Made by a program: the position numbers and the translations under genes
Part shown: piece after piece, positions 7,895 to 15,457 of the stretch
How positions within the stretch are numbered: the first letter of the stretch is position 1
How the letters are laid out: each line of letters starts with the position of its first letter
Assembly (NCBI GenBank): GCA_964454685.1
Contig: CAYVTZ010000055.1
Location: forward strand, 1 to 15,923
Direction of reading: 5' to 3'
Length of the DNA stretch: 15,923 nucleotides
Source: CAYVTZ01 sp964454685
Lineage (GTDB): Bacteria; Bacillota; Clostridia; Christensenellales; Christensenellaceae
Notes under the pieces: model-generated
The model's database searches: none
Told to the model about the DNA's origin: nothing
What the model saw: the letters and a program-made list of their open reading frames with translations, nothing else

Positions 7895-7975
7895 ACTTAT
7901 TTCCTCCTAAATTTCAATTTTTGCTTCTATTTAGTTAATTTATTTGATATTTATTTCATAAAAATGCTTGTGCTT

Positions 7976-8004
7976 ATTATACAGCTTTGTTTTTTTTCTG
8001 TCAA
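7976..8004 (-). promoter_or_regulatory. Consensus SigA promoter of the dehydrogenase-transporter operon
   Basis: On the minus strand TTGACA (7999-8004) and TATAAT (7976-7981) are separated by exactly 17 nt, a perfect vegetative consensus. The transcript would start near 7969 and have a leader of about 75 nt. A promoter this strong in a sugar operon implies repression when the sugar is absent, presumably through the SorC-family regulator, but I could not pick out an operator with confidence. Confidence 0.9.
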
Positions 8005-8009
8005 CCAAA

Positions 8010-8342
8010 ATAAATACCTGACACTTACCTGGATATTTTTCATATTTACTTTTTTTCATTAAATATTTCTTCTTGCAAATTCCCTGTTATACCGCCATTT
8101 AAATAACGTTTCATTTTGATTTCCTTTTTTCAACAGAGGCAGCCGCTCTCCTTTTCCCATCAAACATCGTTGGTAAACCTTAATTCTTATCAAAAAAGCA
8201 GTATGAGAAATTAATTTCATATTTTATCTTCGCTCTTGCGATCCTTTTATCTTCCTCTATCCTGCACGCGCGAAGGCCATTTCAATCAATTTTAGGCAAT
8301 ATAGCTCACACTCAGCAATCGCAATCAGGCTCGCATCCAAGC
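8010..8342. other. Gene-free gap between reductase stop and operon promoter
   Basis: I see no gene, RNA or repeat here. The left part is T-rich and the right part has mixed composition. No clear terminator follows the reductase stop on the minus strand, so its transcript may run into the operon promoter. One minus-strand frame, about 8260-8340, is open for roughly 28 codons, but it has no good start or ribosome binding site. Confidence 0.6.
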
Positions 8343-9284
8343 TCAGCCGAAAATCTCAGCATACCGCCCGTCAATGCAATTCAGTTCCACTTCACTCAAT
8401 TCCCACTCCGCCGCCTTTGCGTTCTCGACTGCATTACGCGGGTTCGTCGCCCCCAGCAGCGCGCTGGTCACACCGTTTTGCGCAAGCAGCCAGTTGATAG
8501 CCACCTCCGATACCGCCACGCCGCGCTCCTCTGCAATATTCCGTAACACTCGCAAAAGTTCCTGACATTTTGTCCACATCGGCTCTTCATAAAAATTGTA
8601 GAATGAGGCGCGCTGCTCTTTTCCCTGCACCGTCGGTTTTTCCTTGATTCTGCCCGTCAGAATCCCACCCCCCAGCGCACCATATGCCAATACTCCAAGG
8701 CCACTTCGCACACAGCACTGTACAATGTCATTCGCGCTACGATTGAGCAAGTTCATGGGCGGTTGCACCGACGCAATGTCCGCAATCTCAATCGCCGTTT
8801 TAATCTGCGCAACCGAGAAATTCGAGACGCCGATTGCCCGAATCTTTCCTTCTTGTTTAAACTTCGCCATAAGCTCCAACGCAGGCTCCATCGGGTTGTT
8901 GTAATCCGGCCAGTGAATTTGATATAAGTCGATATAATCCGTCTGCAAGCGACGCAAGGATTGTTCCAGCTCGTATCGCATCACGTTTAAATCACAGCAC
9001 TTCACATAGCTCCCCTGCACGCGCAGCACGCCCAGTTTGGTTGCGAGCACCGCTTTGTCCCGTCGCCCAAGCAGAGCTTTCCCCACTACCTTTTCAGATG
9101 CGCCGTCCTCGCCGTACGCAGCCGCCGTGTCAATCAGATTAACGCCCGACTCCATGGAAGCATGTATACACGCGATGGCACGCTCTTCTTCGACCTCACC
9201 AAAAAAATCGTTACCCATCGCCCACGTACCTTGCGCAATCACCGATACATCAATTCCACTATTCCCCAATTTCCGATATTTCAT
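8343..9284 (-). CDS. Aldo/keto reductase
   Basis: This cytoplasmic NAD(P)H-dependent oxidoreductase of the AKR superfamily has 313 residues forming a TIM barrel. The catalytic tetrad is complete: D52 and Y57 in DTAAAYG, K83 in ATKLG, H124 in YQIHWPD. The N terminus MKYRKLGNSGIDVSVIAQG and the GVSNFS motif are typical of bacterial sugar-type AKRs. In this locus it could interconvert an aldose or ketose with its alcohol, or detoxify a carbonyl intermediate, but family membership does not fix the substrate. It is transcribed alone from its own promoter and has AGGAGG 6 nt before the ATG. It does not share the operon of the dehydrogenase and transporter. Confidence 0.92.
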   Translation of the reverse strand: MKYRKLGNSGIDVSVIAQGTWAMGNDFFGEVEEERAIACIHASMESGVNLIDTAAAYGEDGASEKVVGKALLGRRDKAVLATKLGVLRVQGSYVKCCDLNVMRYELEQSLRRLQTDYIDLYQIHWPDYNNPMEPALELMAKFKQEGKIRAIGVSNFSVAQIKTAIEIADIASVQPPMNLLNRSANDIVQCCVRSGLGVLAYGALGGGILTGRIKEKPTVQGKEQRASFYNFYEEPMWTKCQELLRVLRNIAEERGVAVSEVAINWLLAQNGVTSALLGATNPRNAVENAKAAEWELSEVELNCIDGRYAEIFG

Positions 9285-9462
9285 CTGTTTCCTCCTGTTT
9301 TGCCGGATCGTCTACCCCAAGCGAACACCCGTTTCGCGCATTCAAAGCACAAGTGATTGCATTTGCAAATCAGCGCGCTATGCAGCACACAATATTTCAA
9401 TTTATTTCAATTATTTTCCATGTATTCTGATTTTTCTTCGTCAAGATCGTTTGATATATTTA

Positions 9463-9490
9463 ATTATAGCAATCTATTTCATAATTGCAA
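9463..9490 (-). promoter_or_regulatory. Promoter of the aldo/keto reductase gene
   Basis: TTGCAA (9485-9490) and TATAAT (9463-9468) on the minus strand are separated by 16 nt. The start would be near 9456, giving a long leader of about 170 nt in which I see no recognised riboswitch. The rest of 9285-9656 is AT-rich, with only this promoter and the terminator at 9538-9577. Confidence 0.65.
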
Positions 9491-9537
9491 TAGTAAATTT
9501 GAAATTTTTATATATTATTTCTTCGAAACGCAAAATA

Positions 9538-9577
9538 AAAACGGCATTATAGAAATATATTTCACATACGCCGTTTT
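9538..9577. terminator. Bidirectional terminator after the regulator gene
   Basis: AAAACGGC (9538-9545) pairs with GCCGTTTT (9570-9577). Its interior holds the perfect 12-bp palindrome GAAATATATTTC (9551-9562). On the minus strand the stem runs into TTTTTATTTTG, a good U tract about 80 nt after the regulator stop. The plus-strand side also ends in a short T run. Confidence 0.75.
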
Positions 9578-9656
9578 ATCTTGTAAAATCCGTTATAAAA
9601 TTCGCTTAACGCGCAAAGCGTCAGAAAGTCTCAAAGCTTTATCGACAGCCAGACGC

Positions 9657-10610
9657 TTAATGCGTTAAGATCTGATGAATATGCTCCGCCGTTGCATGAT
9701 CCGTAATCAACACGCTCCCATATCCGCCGTTCAGTCCGGCAATCAATGGCAGCACTTTTTCCTCGCCGCAACCTACCAAAACCGCATTTTTATTCTGCGC
9801 AATCAAGTCCAATGAAATCCCGTTGGTTCGCTTGTCCAGCTCAGGACAACAAATCTCGCCTTGCAAATTGATAAATCGTCCGCACATATCGCCAATCGCG
9901 CCACATTCCTCCAGCAATCGCACTTCGTCCTCATCTACAAATTTTTCGATATACGAAGTAGAACGCTTGCCTACCGGCGCCGCCGTCACTACAATCACGC
10001 TGCATCGCTTGTACCACTCCATGGCCTCCCGAATCCGATCATCCCGCATGATCACATCCCGAATCTCTTGCGTCTGCAAAATAACCGGCAGCGGCACACG
10101 GAACACATCCGCCCTTAGTTTCTGCGAATACTGCAAAAATGTTTCTTCCATATCCTTTTGCGAACAAAATGTGGTTCCCATGATTTGTACAATCTTTAGA
10201 TCTTGCTGCGGCAGCTCTTCCAATGTTCGAGCAATCGCCGACCCCGTCCTGCCCCATTGCAGCCCAACCACGTCGCCATCACGCAAGATCTTCTTTAAAT
10301 ATTGCGATGCCGCCATCCCAACATGGTCCCAGTTGCCTCTTTGTTGCAACGGCTGATCCTCTACAATGATCACATCTCGCAACCCAAATCTGCTCTTAAA
10401 AAAGTCCTCCAGCGAGAAACGCTTTTCCAGTGGATTCACAACCGATATTTTGACGATGCCCAGTTCAATGCCGCTTTTCATATATCGACAAACTTTACTC
10501 TTTGAAATATTAAGCTCTTCCGCAATCTCCTTTTGCGAAATTTGCTTCAAATAGTGCATTTCAGCAATGTTCACGATTTGCTGGATTTCTTCATCCTTCA
10601 GCTTTGCCAT
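9657..10610 (-). CDS. SorC-family sugar-responsive transcriptional regulator
   Basis: This 317-residue cytoplasmic DNA-binding regulator starts with a helix-turn-helix (about 20-50: QISQKEIAEELNISKSKVCRYM). A long sugar-phosphate-binding domain of the SorC/DeoR/CggR fold follows, with DVVGLQWGRTGSAIA, QIMGTTF, VVTAAPVG, GAIGDMCGRF and the C-terminal GLNGGYGSVLITDHATA typical of the family. Members bind phosphorylated sugars and act as activators or repressors of the catabolic genes beside them. It sits centrally between the epimerase and the reductase, so it is the likely controller of all four transcription units here. It has its own promoter (10641-10670) and an inverted repeat upstream. 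The start has AAAGGAA 7 nt before the ATG. Confidence 0.92.
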   Translation of the reverse strand: MAKLKDEEIQQIVNIAEMHYLKQISQKEIAEELNISKSKVCRYMKSGIELGIVKISVVNPLEKRFSLEDFFKSRFGLRDVIIVEDQPLQQRGNWDHVGMAASQYLKKILRDGDVVGLQWGRTGSAIARTLEELPQQDLKIVQIMGTTFCSQKDMEETFLQYSQKLRADVFRVPLPVILQTQEIRDVIMRDDRIREAMEWYKRCSVIVVTAAPVGKRSTSYIEKFVDEDEVRLLEECGAIGDMCGRFINLQGEICCPELDKRTNGISLDLIAQNKNAVLVGCGEEKVLPLIAGLNGGYGSVLITDHATAEHIHQILTH

Positions 10611-10640
10611 CAGAAGATTCCTTTCCCGTAAATTTATTTC

Positions 10641-10670
10641 ATTTTATCACACCAAAACACAATTTGTAAA
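10641..10670 (-). promoter_or_regulatory. Promoter of the SorC-type regulator gene
   Basis: TTTACA (10665-10670) and TAAAAT (10641-10646) on the minus strand are 18 nt apart, and each matches five of six consensus bases. The transcript would start about 25 nt before the ATG. Confidence 0.6.
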
Positions 10671-10698
10671 CATTGCACTCACACGCAGGTCGCAACCA

Positions 10699-10720
10699 TG
10701 CGGTATCACGCTATCCCGCA
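10699..10720. promoter_or_regulatory. Inverted repeat, possible operator
   Basis: A 22-bp imperfect palindrome (TGCGG...CCGCA with internal TAT/ATC similarity) lies about 30 bp upstream of the regulator promoter. A second pair, CGCAT (10731-10735) and ATGCG (10744-10748), lies next to it, and AACCATGCG is repeated directly at 10694 and 10740. There is no U tract, so a terminator is unlikely. Autoregulation by the SorC-type protein is an inference. Confidence 0.35.
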
Positions 10721-10779
10721 ATCGTAAATCCGCATCTCAAACCATGCGAATATATGTATACTAACACATTCACCTATTA

Positions 10780-11637
10780 TTATACAGCTTTCACTTTTCG
10801 AATCAAGGCATATTTCTCTCGTAAAAATGTTAATGCTTCCTCTATATATGCAACCGACGCCAATTCATCCTGCGTCGCCCACATTTCCGCCGTTAGCAAG
10901 CCATGAAAACATTGATCATGCAAATATTGAAAAAAGCTAGTAAAATCAACAATTCCTTCGCCGTATGCCACATTTCGATAAACATTCACTTTTGTGTCTT
11001 TCAAGTGAAACGCCGCTGTTTTCCCCACATGAAACGGTAAGTCTGCCTGCAAATCGATCTGCGCCGCGCAGAGATTCCCGATATCGGGGTATACCATCAA
11101 ATATGGAGACCCTACTTCATCCACACATTCGCTCATGGATGCAATGCTGCTGTGATAGGGCGGTTCAACATTCTCCATCGCAATCACCACGCCGCAGCCT
11201 GCACTATGCTCGGATAATCGCTCCAAGGTCTCGACATACCGTTTCCGACTATCCGCTGTCGCAGGCTCGGGAAACGCATCGTAACCCGCGATCTGCACAA
11301 CGCGAATGCCAAATTCGCAAGCAAATTCTACCGCTCGGCAAGCAATTTCATATCCACGCCGCAGCACACCGGCATCCGCGCTTCCCAAGGGAAAGCTGCG
11401 ATTCGCTGACAGGCACATCGTTAAGATTGGAATCGTATCCACCAAAACGCGCTTCAATTCCCGCTTTTGTTCCACGTTCCAAAAAACGCGGTCAATCTTA
11501 GCATCGCTTTGATCTGTACTCATTTCCAGAAATTCGTAGCCCGCACGTTGGGCTGCTTCCAGCTTCTTACACATGGAGAAAGAGCAGGGAAGCGCCTTTT
11601 CATACAGTCCAATCATGCCAAAAGAAAATTGATTCAT
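10780..11637 (-). CDS. ulaE: L-ribulose-5-phosphate 3-epimerase (L-xylulose-5-P 3-epimerase), UlaE/SgbU type
   Basis: This 285-residue metal-dependent TIM-barrel epimerase interconverts L-xylulose 5-phosphate and L-ribulose 5-phosphate in the cytoplasm. The match to E. coli UlaE, recalled from memory, runs the whole length: GLYEKALP, FLEMSTDQSD, TMCLSANRSFPLGS, GIRVVQIAGYD, YPDIGNL, HLKDTKVNVYRNVAYGEG, TAEMW. The four metal ligands known for UlaE fall at the same numbering here: E155, D185, H211, E251. It is the natural partner of the LyxK-like kinase at 377-1906. It is transcribed alone, away from the aldolase operon, from a TATAAT promoter about 40 nt upstream, and ends in the tandem stops TAA TAA TAG. 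GAGGAA precedes the ATG. The family call is firm; physiological direction and exact substrate are inferred. Confidence 0.92.
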   Translation of the reverse strand: MNQFSFGMIGLYEKALPCSFSMCKKLEAAQRAGYEFLEMSTDQSDAKIDRVFWNVEQKRELKRVLVDTIPILTMCLSANRSFPLGSADAGVLRRGYEIACRAVEFACEFGIRVVQIAGYDAFPEPATADSRKRYVETLERLSEHSAGCGVVIAMENVEPPYHSSIASMSECVDEVGSPYLMVYPDIGNLCAAQIDLQADLPFHVGKTAAFHLKDTKVNVYRNVAYGEGIVDFTSFFQYLHDQCFHGLLTAEMWATQDELASVAYIEEALTFLREKYALIRKVKAV

Positions 11638-11675
11638 ATTCCATTCCTCGTTCCTTTTATTTTTTGCGATGCCTG

Positions 11676-11704
11676 ATTATATCAATTTTTGCAACTAATA
11701 GCAA
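11676..11704 (-). promoter_or_regulatory. Promoter of the epimerase gene
   Basis: TTGCTA (11699-11704) and TATAAT (11676-11681) on the minus strand are separated by 17 nt. The start would be near 11669, about 32 nt before the ATG. It faces away from the aldolase promoter at 11906-11934, so the roughly 200 bp between them is the natural place for shared control. Confidence 0.75.
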
Positions 11705-11905
11705 TATATATCATTAAAATTAGAAATTATTTTCACTATATGCCCTTTTCTTACCTCACCTTCGTTTTTCATCCGCGCGCACTCAGCACACTTCAGAAGC
11801 AAATAAATAGCGCTATAACGCCGTTTTACTCCTGTTATGAATATTTTTTTGCCTCCCGACCGGTTTTTTTCCTAAAAAATAGAAATATATTTTTGTAAAA
11901 TACCC
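11705..11905. other. AT-rich divergent control region
   Basis: No gene is seen. The stretch lies between the back-to-back promoters of the epimerase gene and the aldolase operon and is very AT-rich, with long T runs near 11845-11880. I found no convincing long palindrome, so operator positions remain unknown. Confidence 0.5.
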
Positions 11906-11934
11906 TTGCATAATCTAAAATAATTTCATATAAT
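11906..11934 (+). promoter_or_regulatory. Promoter of the aldolase-URO-D-kinase operon
   Basis: TTGCAT (11906-11911) and a perfect TATAAT (11929-11934) are 17 nt apart. The transcript would start near 11941 and have a leader of about 119 nt. That leader holds a small hairpin CGGG-GATA-CCCG (12019-12030) and the short palindrome AGAATAATTCT just before the ribosome binding site. I do not recognise a riboswitch. Confidence 0.8.
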
Positions 11935-12059
11935 GACAGCATACAGTTGGAAATTTATTCCTAAATTACTTTGCACAGTGCTTAGTTTAAGAAAATAATT
12001 GCACACATCACCTAGAATCGGGGATACCCGTTCAGAATAATTCTCAAAGGGGAATCATT

Positions 12060-12707
12060 ATGTACGAAAATACAAAACTGGAAGTCATCAAAACCGCCCT
12101 GGAAGTCAAAAACTATGGGCTCATCGCTTTAGCAGGCGGCAACGTCAGCATTCGCATGCCAAACGGCGACATCTGCGTCACGCCCTCCGGCACTTATTAC
12201 GAAACCATGACAGCAGACGATGTGCTCGTCCTAAACGCTGAGGGCGATGTCATCGAAGGCATCCTGAAGCCTTCTGTCGATACCATCGCGCTGCTATACA
12301 TTTATAAACACATGCCGGAAGTCGGCGCAATCATCCATACACATCAGGTCTACGCGACTGCAGTCGGGCTGATTGCCGATCGTTTGCCAAGCTGCGTCAC
12401 CACGCTGGCAAATGCCGCGCTCGGCGAAATCAACGTCGCGCCCTTCACCGGAGCAGCCACAGAAGAAATGGGCATAGAGTCCGTGCGCCATCTCGGCGGC
12501 AAACGCGCCGTCATCTTAAAGCATCACGGCGTAATCACCGTAGGCAGCACCCTCAAGGAGGCACTTTACGCTGCCGTGTATACCGAAGAAGCCGCCAAAA
12601 CATATCTGGTCGCACGCGCCGCCACGCAAGGCGAAGTCAGCTTGCTCACGCAGCAGCAGACCGACGAAGCTGTGGAGTGTTTCAAGTCCTGCGGTCAAGG
12701 CCACTGA
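12060..12707 (+). CDS. Class II aldolase / L-ribulose-5-P 4-epimerase family protein
   Basis: This 215-residue cytoplasmic zinc enzyme of the class II aldolase/adducin family has the length of L-fuculose-1-phosphate aldolase rather than AraD (about 231). GGNVSIR (26-32) and TPSG (41-44) bind phosphate. The zinc ligands are H93, H95 and H155, and D74 in KPSVDT sits where AraD has Asp and FucA its catalytic Glu. That Asp favours an AraD-type enzyme. However, the AraD Asp of the TTHAD motif is replaced by N118 in TTLAN, and the C-terminal Tyr region of AraD is missing. It could therefore be a 4-epimerase converting L-ribulose-5-P to D-xylulose-5-P, or an aldolase cleaving a ketose 1-phosphate. 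It is the first gene of its operon; AAAGGGG precedes the ATG. Confidence 0.88.
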   Translation: MYENTKLEVIKTALEVKNYGLIALAGGNVSIRMPNGDICVTPSGTYYETMTADDVLVLNAEGDVIEGILKPSVDTIALLYIYKHMPEVGAIIHTHQVYATAVGLIADRLPSCVTTLANAALGEINVAPFTGAATEEMGIESVRHLGGKRAVILKHHGVITVGSTLKEALYAAVYTEEAAKTYLVARAATQGEVSLLTQQQTDEAVECFKSCGQGH

Positions 12708-12776
12708 TTCCCGCAGATCAACCGGACGCGCGCATGCCGCGTTGTTCATTGTTAGCTCGATAGAAGGAGAAAAATC

Positions 12777-13793
12777 ATGAGTGGAATATCCAAGCAGCGC
12801 GTGATTGCAGCGCTTCATCACACCACCGCTGATCGCGTACCATCCTTTGAATGGCTGATCGATCAAAAAATCATCGATCAAATCTTGCCGGGTCAGGATT
12901 ACTATGGGTTTTGCGAACGATACATGGACGGCATCATCGTCGATCCCAACTATACAAAAATTGACATGGGGGCAGGTCGCACAAAAAACGAATGGGGAAT
13001 CCTCTATGAAGATACCGGCGAATCCCATGCTTACCCCATCGACGGCGCTATCCACAATCGCGCAGAGTTAGAGGCCTACGTTGCGCCTGCGGCAAATCAG
13101 GAAGGGCGCTTTGCACAACTGGATGCCGCACTCGCAAAATACGGAGACGACAAAGCGGTCATACTGCACCTGAATGACATTTGGTCGCTTCCCTCTCGCA
13201 TGATGCCCTTTAACGACTACATTATGATGATTTTGGATGATCCGGAGTTCATTCGTGATCTGGTCAAGATGACCGTAGACGCACAGATCGCACTCGCAGC
13301 CGAGGCCGCCAAACATGGTGCCGAGTTTATTTTTACCGGAGACGATGTCGCTTACAACAGCGGTCCTATGATTTCTCCTACCGTATTCCGCGAAATTTTC
13401 TTCCCCGAACTTCGGCGCGTGATTGGAGCATTCAAGGATCTCGGCTTTTATGTGCTCAAGCATTCCGACGGCAATATGATGCCGCTCATGGACTTGTATA
13501 TGCAGGTCGGCTTTGACTTATTTGATCCCATCGATCCCATCGCAGGGATGGACTTGCGTTATATGAAGCAGACTTATGGCGATCGCATCGCACTCAAAGG
13601 CAACGTCAACTGTGCCACAACACTGGTCAGCGGCACAGTCGATGAGACGATCGCCGAAACAAAGCGTTGCTTGGAAATCGGCATGCCGGGCGGTGGATAT
13701 GTCATTTCTTCCAGCAACTCCATCCACGCCTCCATCAACCCCGCAAACTATCAAGCTATGTTAAACACCATCGAGGAATACGGCAAATACTGA
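12777..13793 (+). CDS. URO-D family protein (uroporphyrinogen decarboxylase-like), function unknown
   Basis: This 338-residue soluble protein with the URO-D/methyltransferase TIM-barrel fold starts with SKQRVIAALHHTTADRVPSFEW. FTGDDVAYNSGPMISPTVFREIFFP, LKHSDGNMMPLMD, GMDLRYMKQTYGDR, KGNVNCATTL and a glycine-rich GGGYVISSSNSIHA follow. It is not a haem enzyme by context: no porphyrin genes are near, and the URO-D substrate-binding Arg pattern is not evident. Corrinoid methyltransferases of this fold bind zinc through His-x-Cys, but here the motif reads His-Ser-Asp, so that site looks lost or altered. It lies 69 nt after the aldolase gene and 18 nt before the kinase gene, with GAAGGAG at 7 nt. 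Co-transcription suggests it acts on the same sugar or a by-product. The reaction is unknown. Confidence 0.87.
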   Translation: MSGISKQRVIAALHHTTADRVPSFEWLIDQKIIDQILPGQDYYGFCERYMDGIIVDPNYTKIDMGAGRTKNEWGILYEDTGESHAYPIDGAIHNRAELEAYVAPAANQEGRFAQLDAALAKYGDDKAVILHLNDIWSLPSRMMPFNDYIMMILDDPEFIRDLVKMTVDAQIALAAEAAKHGAEFIFTGDDVAYNSGPMISPTVFREIFFPELRRVIGAFKDLGFYVLKHSDGNMMPLMDLYMQVGFDLFDPIDPIAGMDLRYMKQTYGDRIALKGNVNCATTLVSGTVDETIAETKRCLEIGMPGGGYVISSSNSIHASINPANYQAMLNTIEEYGKY

Positions 13794-13811
13794 TGATCAG
13801 GAGGAAAAATC

Positions 13812-15374
13812 ATGCCCTACGCAATGGGAATCGATCTCGGTTCCACCAGCATCAAAGCGCATATCTTTGACGCCTCCGGCAGGCAGATTGCGCATTCCAG
13901 CATCAAAACTCCATTGCAAAAGCAGAGTGCCGGGGCGCAACCCGCGCAGTATATTTGGGATCCCGAAGAGATCTGGCAGTGCGTATGCACCGTCACACAA
14001 GGCGCGCTCAGCGGCATTCAAAACGCAGCTGAAATCATCGGCGTCGCTGTCACCGGTTTCGGGTTTGACGGCGTTCCACTCGATCCACGCGGCAATGTAT
14101 TGTATCCGTTCATTTCGTGGTATTGCAATCGTACCACCAACATTTACGAGGAGATATCCGCCCGCGTCGGCTTTGACACCATCTTTGATTTCATTGGCAG
14201 ACCCGCTTTTTTTTACGATACGGTATATCGCTTGGAATGGTTGCGGCGCAACGAGCCGGACGTGATTGAGCGGATGAGTCATTGGCTTTATATCGAAGAT
14301 TATATCAACTACAAACTGTGCGGCGTCATCGCAACTGACTATTCGATGGCAGCATGTTCCGGCGTTTTCGATTTAAAAAAACAGCGCTGGGATTCCGCGC
14401 TCATGCAACGCTTTGGCGTACGGAGCGATATATGGCCGGACGCATACCGCAGCGGCAAAGTGCTTGGAAATGTCACCGCACCTGCCGCCCTGCAAACAGG
14501 TCTTTCCAGGAAAACACACGTTGTGTTGGGCGGGCACGACTATTGCGTTGCGTCTTTTGCAGTCGGCGCTGTCAAACCCGGCGTGATCATGGATGTCTCC
14601 GGCACCTGGGAGATGCTCTGTTTGGGCGCGCCGGAGTTTGCCATCACAGAAAAGCTCAAGCAAAGCGGCATGTATATCGACAATCATGTTGTAGAGGGCA
14701 GCTATCTTTATATGAGCTCTCAAGTTTCGGGTTCTATGACCGAATGGTTTCGTAATCATTTGTCTTTCGAGGAACAGCAAATCGCAAAGTCCAAAGAAAG
14801 CGATGTATGGAACGTGTTGACCGAGCGAGCGGCGCAGTCTCCCGTCGGCGCAAACGGCGTCACTTTTCTACCCTATTTTTCGGGCAGCAACTGTCCCAAC
14901 ATCGACAAAAAAGCGCTAGGCGGTTTTCTCGGAATGTCTAATCTCAACACAAAAAACGACATGATTCGAGCACTCTATGAAGGGCTGAACTATTTGTTCC
15001 GCCATACGGTGTTTGAATTGATGGATGCCGCCAGTGCGCAAAATGCAAAAGTCATCGTCACAGGCGGCGCGGTAAAAAATGAATTTTGGATGCAAAACAA
15101 GGCGGATGTATCAGGGTTAACGCTGGAAACCCCAACAGCGGAGGAATCCACAACGTTAGGGGCAGCCATGCTCGTTTTTTTGGGGCTGGGCATATTCAGT
15201 ACGCCCGACGACGTAACCCGTGCCGTATACACCCCCAAGCGTATATACAAACCTAACCGCAAAAACACCGCCCGCTATGATGATTATTTTGAAAGCATTT
15301 ACAAAAAGATGCTGGGCACGTTGCGCGAAATTAACCACGAAATCTTCAACCGCTTTAAAATAAGCGGAAAATAG
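13812..15374 (+). CDS. FGGY carbohydrate kinase, substrate unknown
   Basis: This 520-residue cytoplasmic sugar kinase, the last gene of the plus-strand operon, has phosphate loop GIDLGST (6-12), likely catalytic Asp D243 in GGHDY, the nucleotide loop TGGA (417-420) and a C-terminal FGGY-like segment GGFLGMSNLNTKNDMIRALYEG. It differs clearly from the LyxK-like kinase in the same locus: the LyxK hallmarks are absent, and DVSGTWEML resembles the FucK/rhamnulokinase side of the superfamily. It probably phosphorylates the ketose that the co-transcribed aldolase-family enzyme uses, but the sugar cannot be named. AGGAGG lies 7 nt before the ATG and 18 bp separate it from the URO-D gene. A terminator follows about 50 nt after the stop. 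Confidence 0.9.
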   Translation: MPYAMGIDLGSTSIKAHIFDASGRQIAHSSIKTPLQKQSAGAQPAQYIWDPEEIWQCVCTVTQGALSGIQNAAEIIGVAVTGFGFDGVPLDPRGNVLYPFISWYCNRTTNIYEEISARVGFDTIFDFIGRPAFFYDTVYRLEWLRRNEPDVIERMSHWLYIEDYINYKLCGVIATDYSMAACSGVFDLKKQRWDSALMQRFGVRSDIWPDAYRSGKVLGNVTAPAALQTGLSRKTHVVLGGHDYCVASFAVGAVKPGVIMDVSGTWEMLCLGAPEFAITEKLKQSGMYIDNHVVEGSYLYMSSQVSGSMTEWFRNHLSFEEQQIAKSKESDVWNVLTERAAQSPVGANGVTFLPYFSGSNCPNIDKKALGGFLGMSNLNTKNDMIRALYEGLNYLFRHTVFELMDAASAQNAKVIVTGGAVKNEFWMQNKADVSGLTLETPTAEESTTLGAAMLVFLGLGIFSTPDDVTRAVYTPKRIYKPNRKNTARYDDYFESIYKKMLGTLREINHEIFNRFKISGK

Positions 15375-15420
15375 CCATCTTCCTCTTTTATGTTTTACCA
15401 CCCCGGCTTCACAGAAGAGC

Positions 15421-15447
15421 TCGGACTGCCATAATAGTCCGATTTTT
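15421..15447 (+). terminator. Intrinsic terminator of the aldolase-URO-D-kinase operon
   Basis: TCGGACT and AGTCCGA form a 7-pair stem with loop GCCATAAT, followed directly by TTTTT. It lies 46 nt after the kinase stop. Confidence 0.9.
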
Positions 15448-15457
15448 ATGCAGGCTG

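Noticed and set aside
9551..9562. Perfect palindrome GAAATATATTTC, with a partial match near 11881, as a common operator
   Set aside because: It forms the inside of the regulator's terminator hairpin, and the other match is in very AT-rich DNA where it is expected by chance.
10779..10801. TTGATT-16-TATAAT at the end of the epimerase gene as a second regulator promoter
   Set aside because: The hexamers are explained by the coding end and tandem stops. A better-placed promoter lies 25 nt before the regulator start. The 15-bp match with the -10 region at 7974-7988 is likely coincidence.
12019..12058. Leader hairpins before the aldolase gene as a riboswitch
   Set aside because: The stems are only 4-5 bp and no conserved riboswitch core is recognisable.
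12516..13055. Minus-strand ORF of 179 codons under the aldolase and URO-D genes
   Set aside because: It spans two real genes on the opposite strand and their gap and has no recognisable domain.
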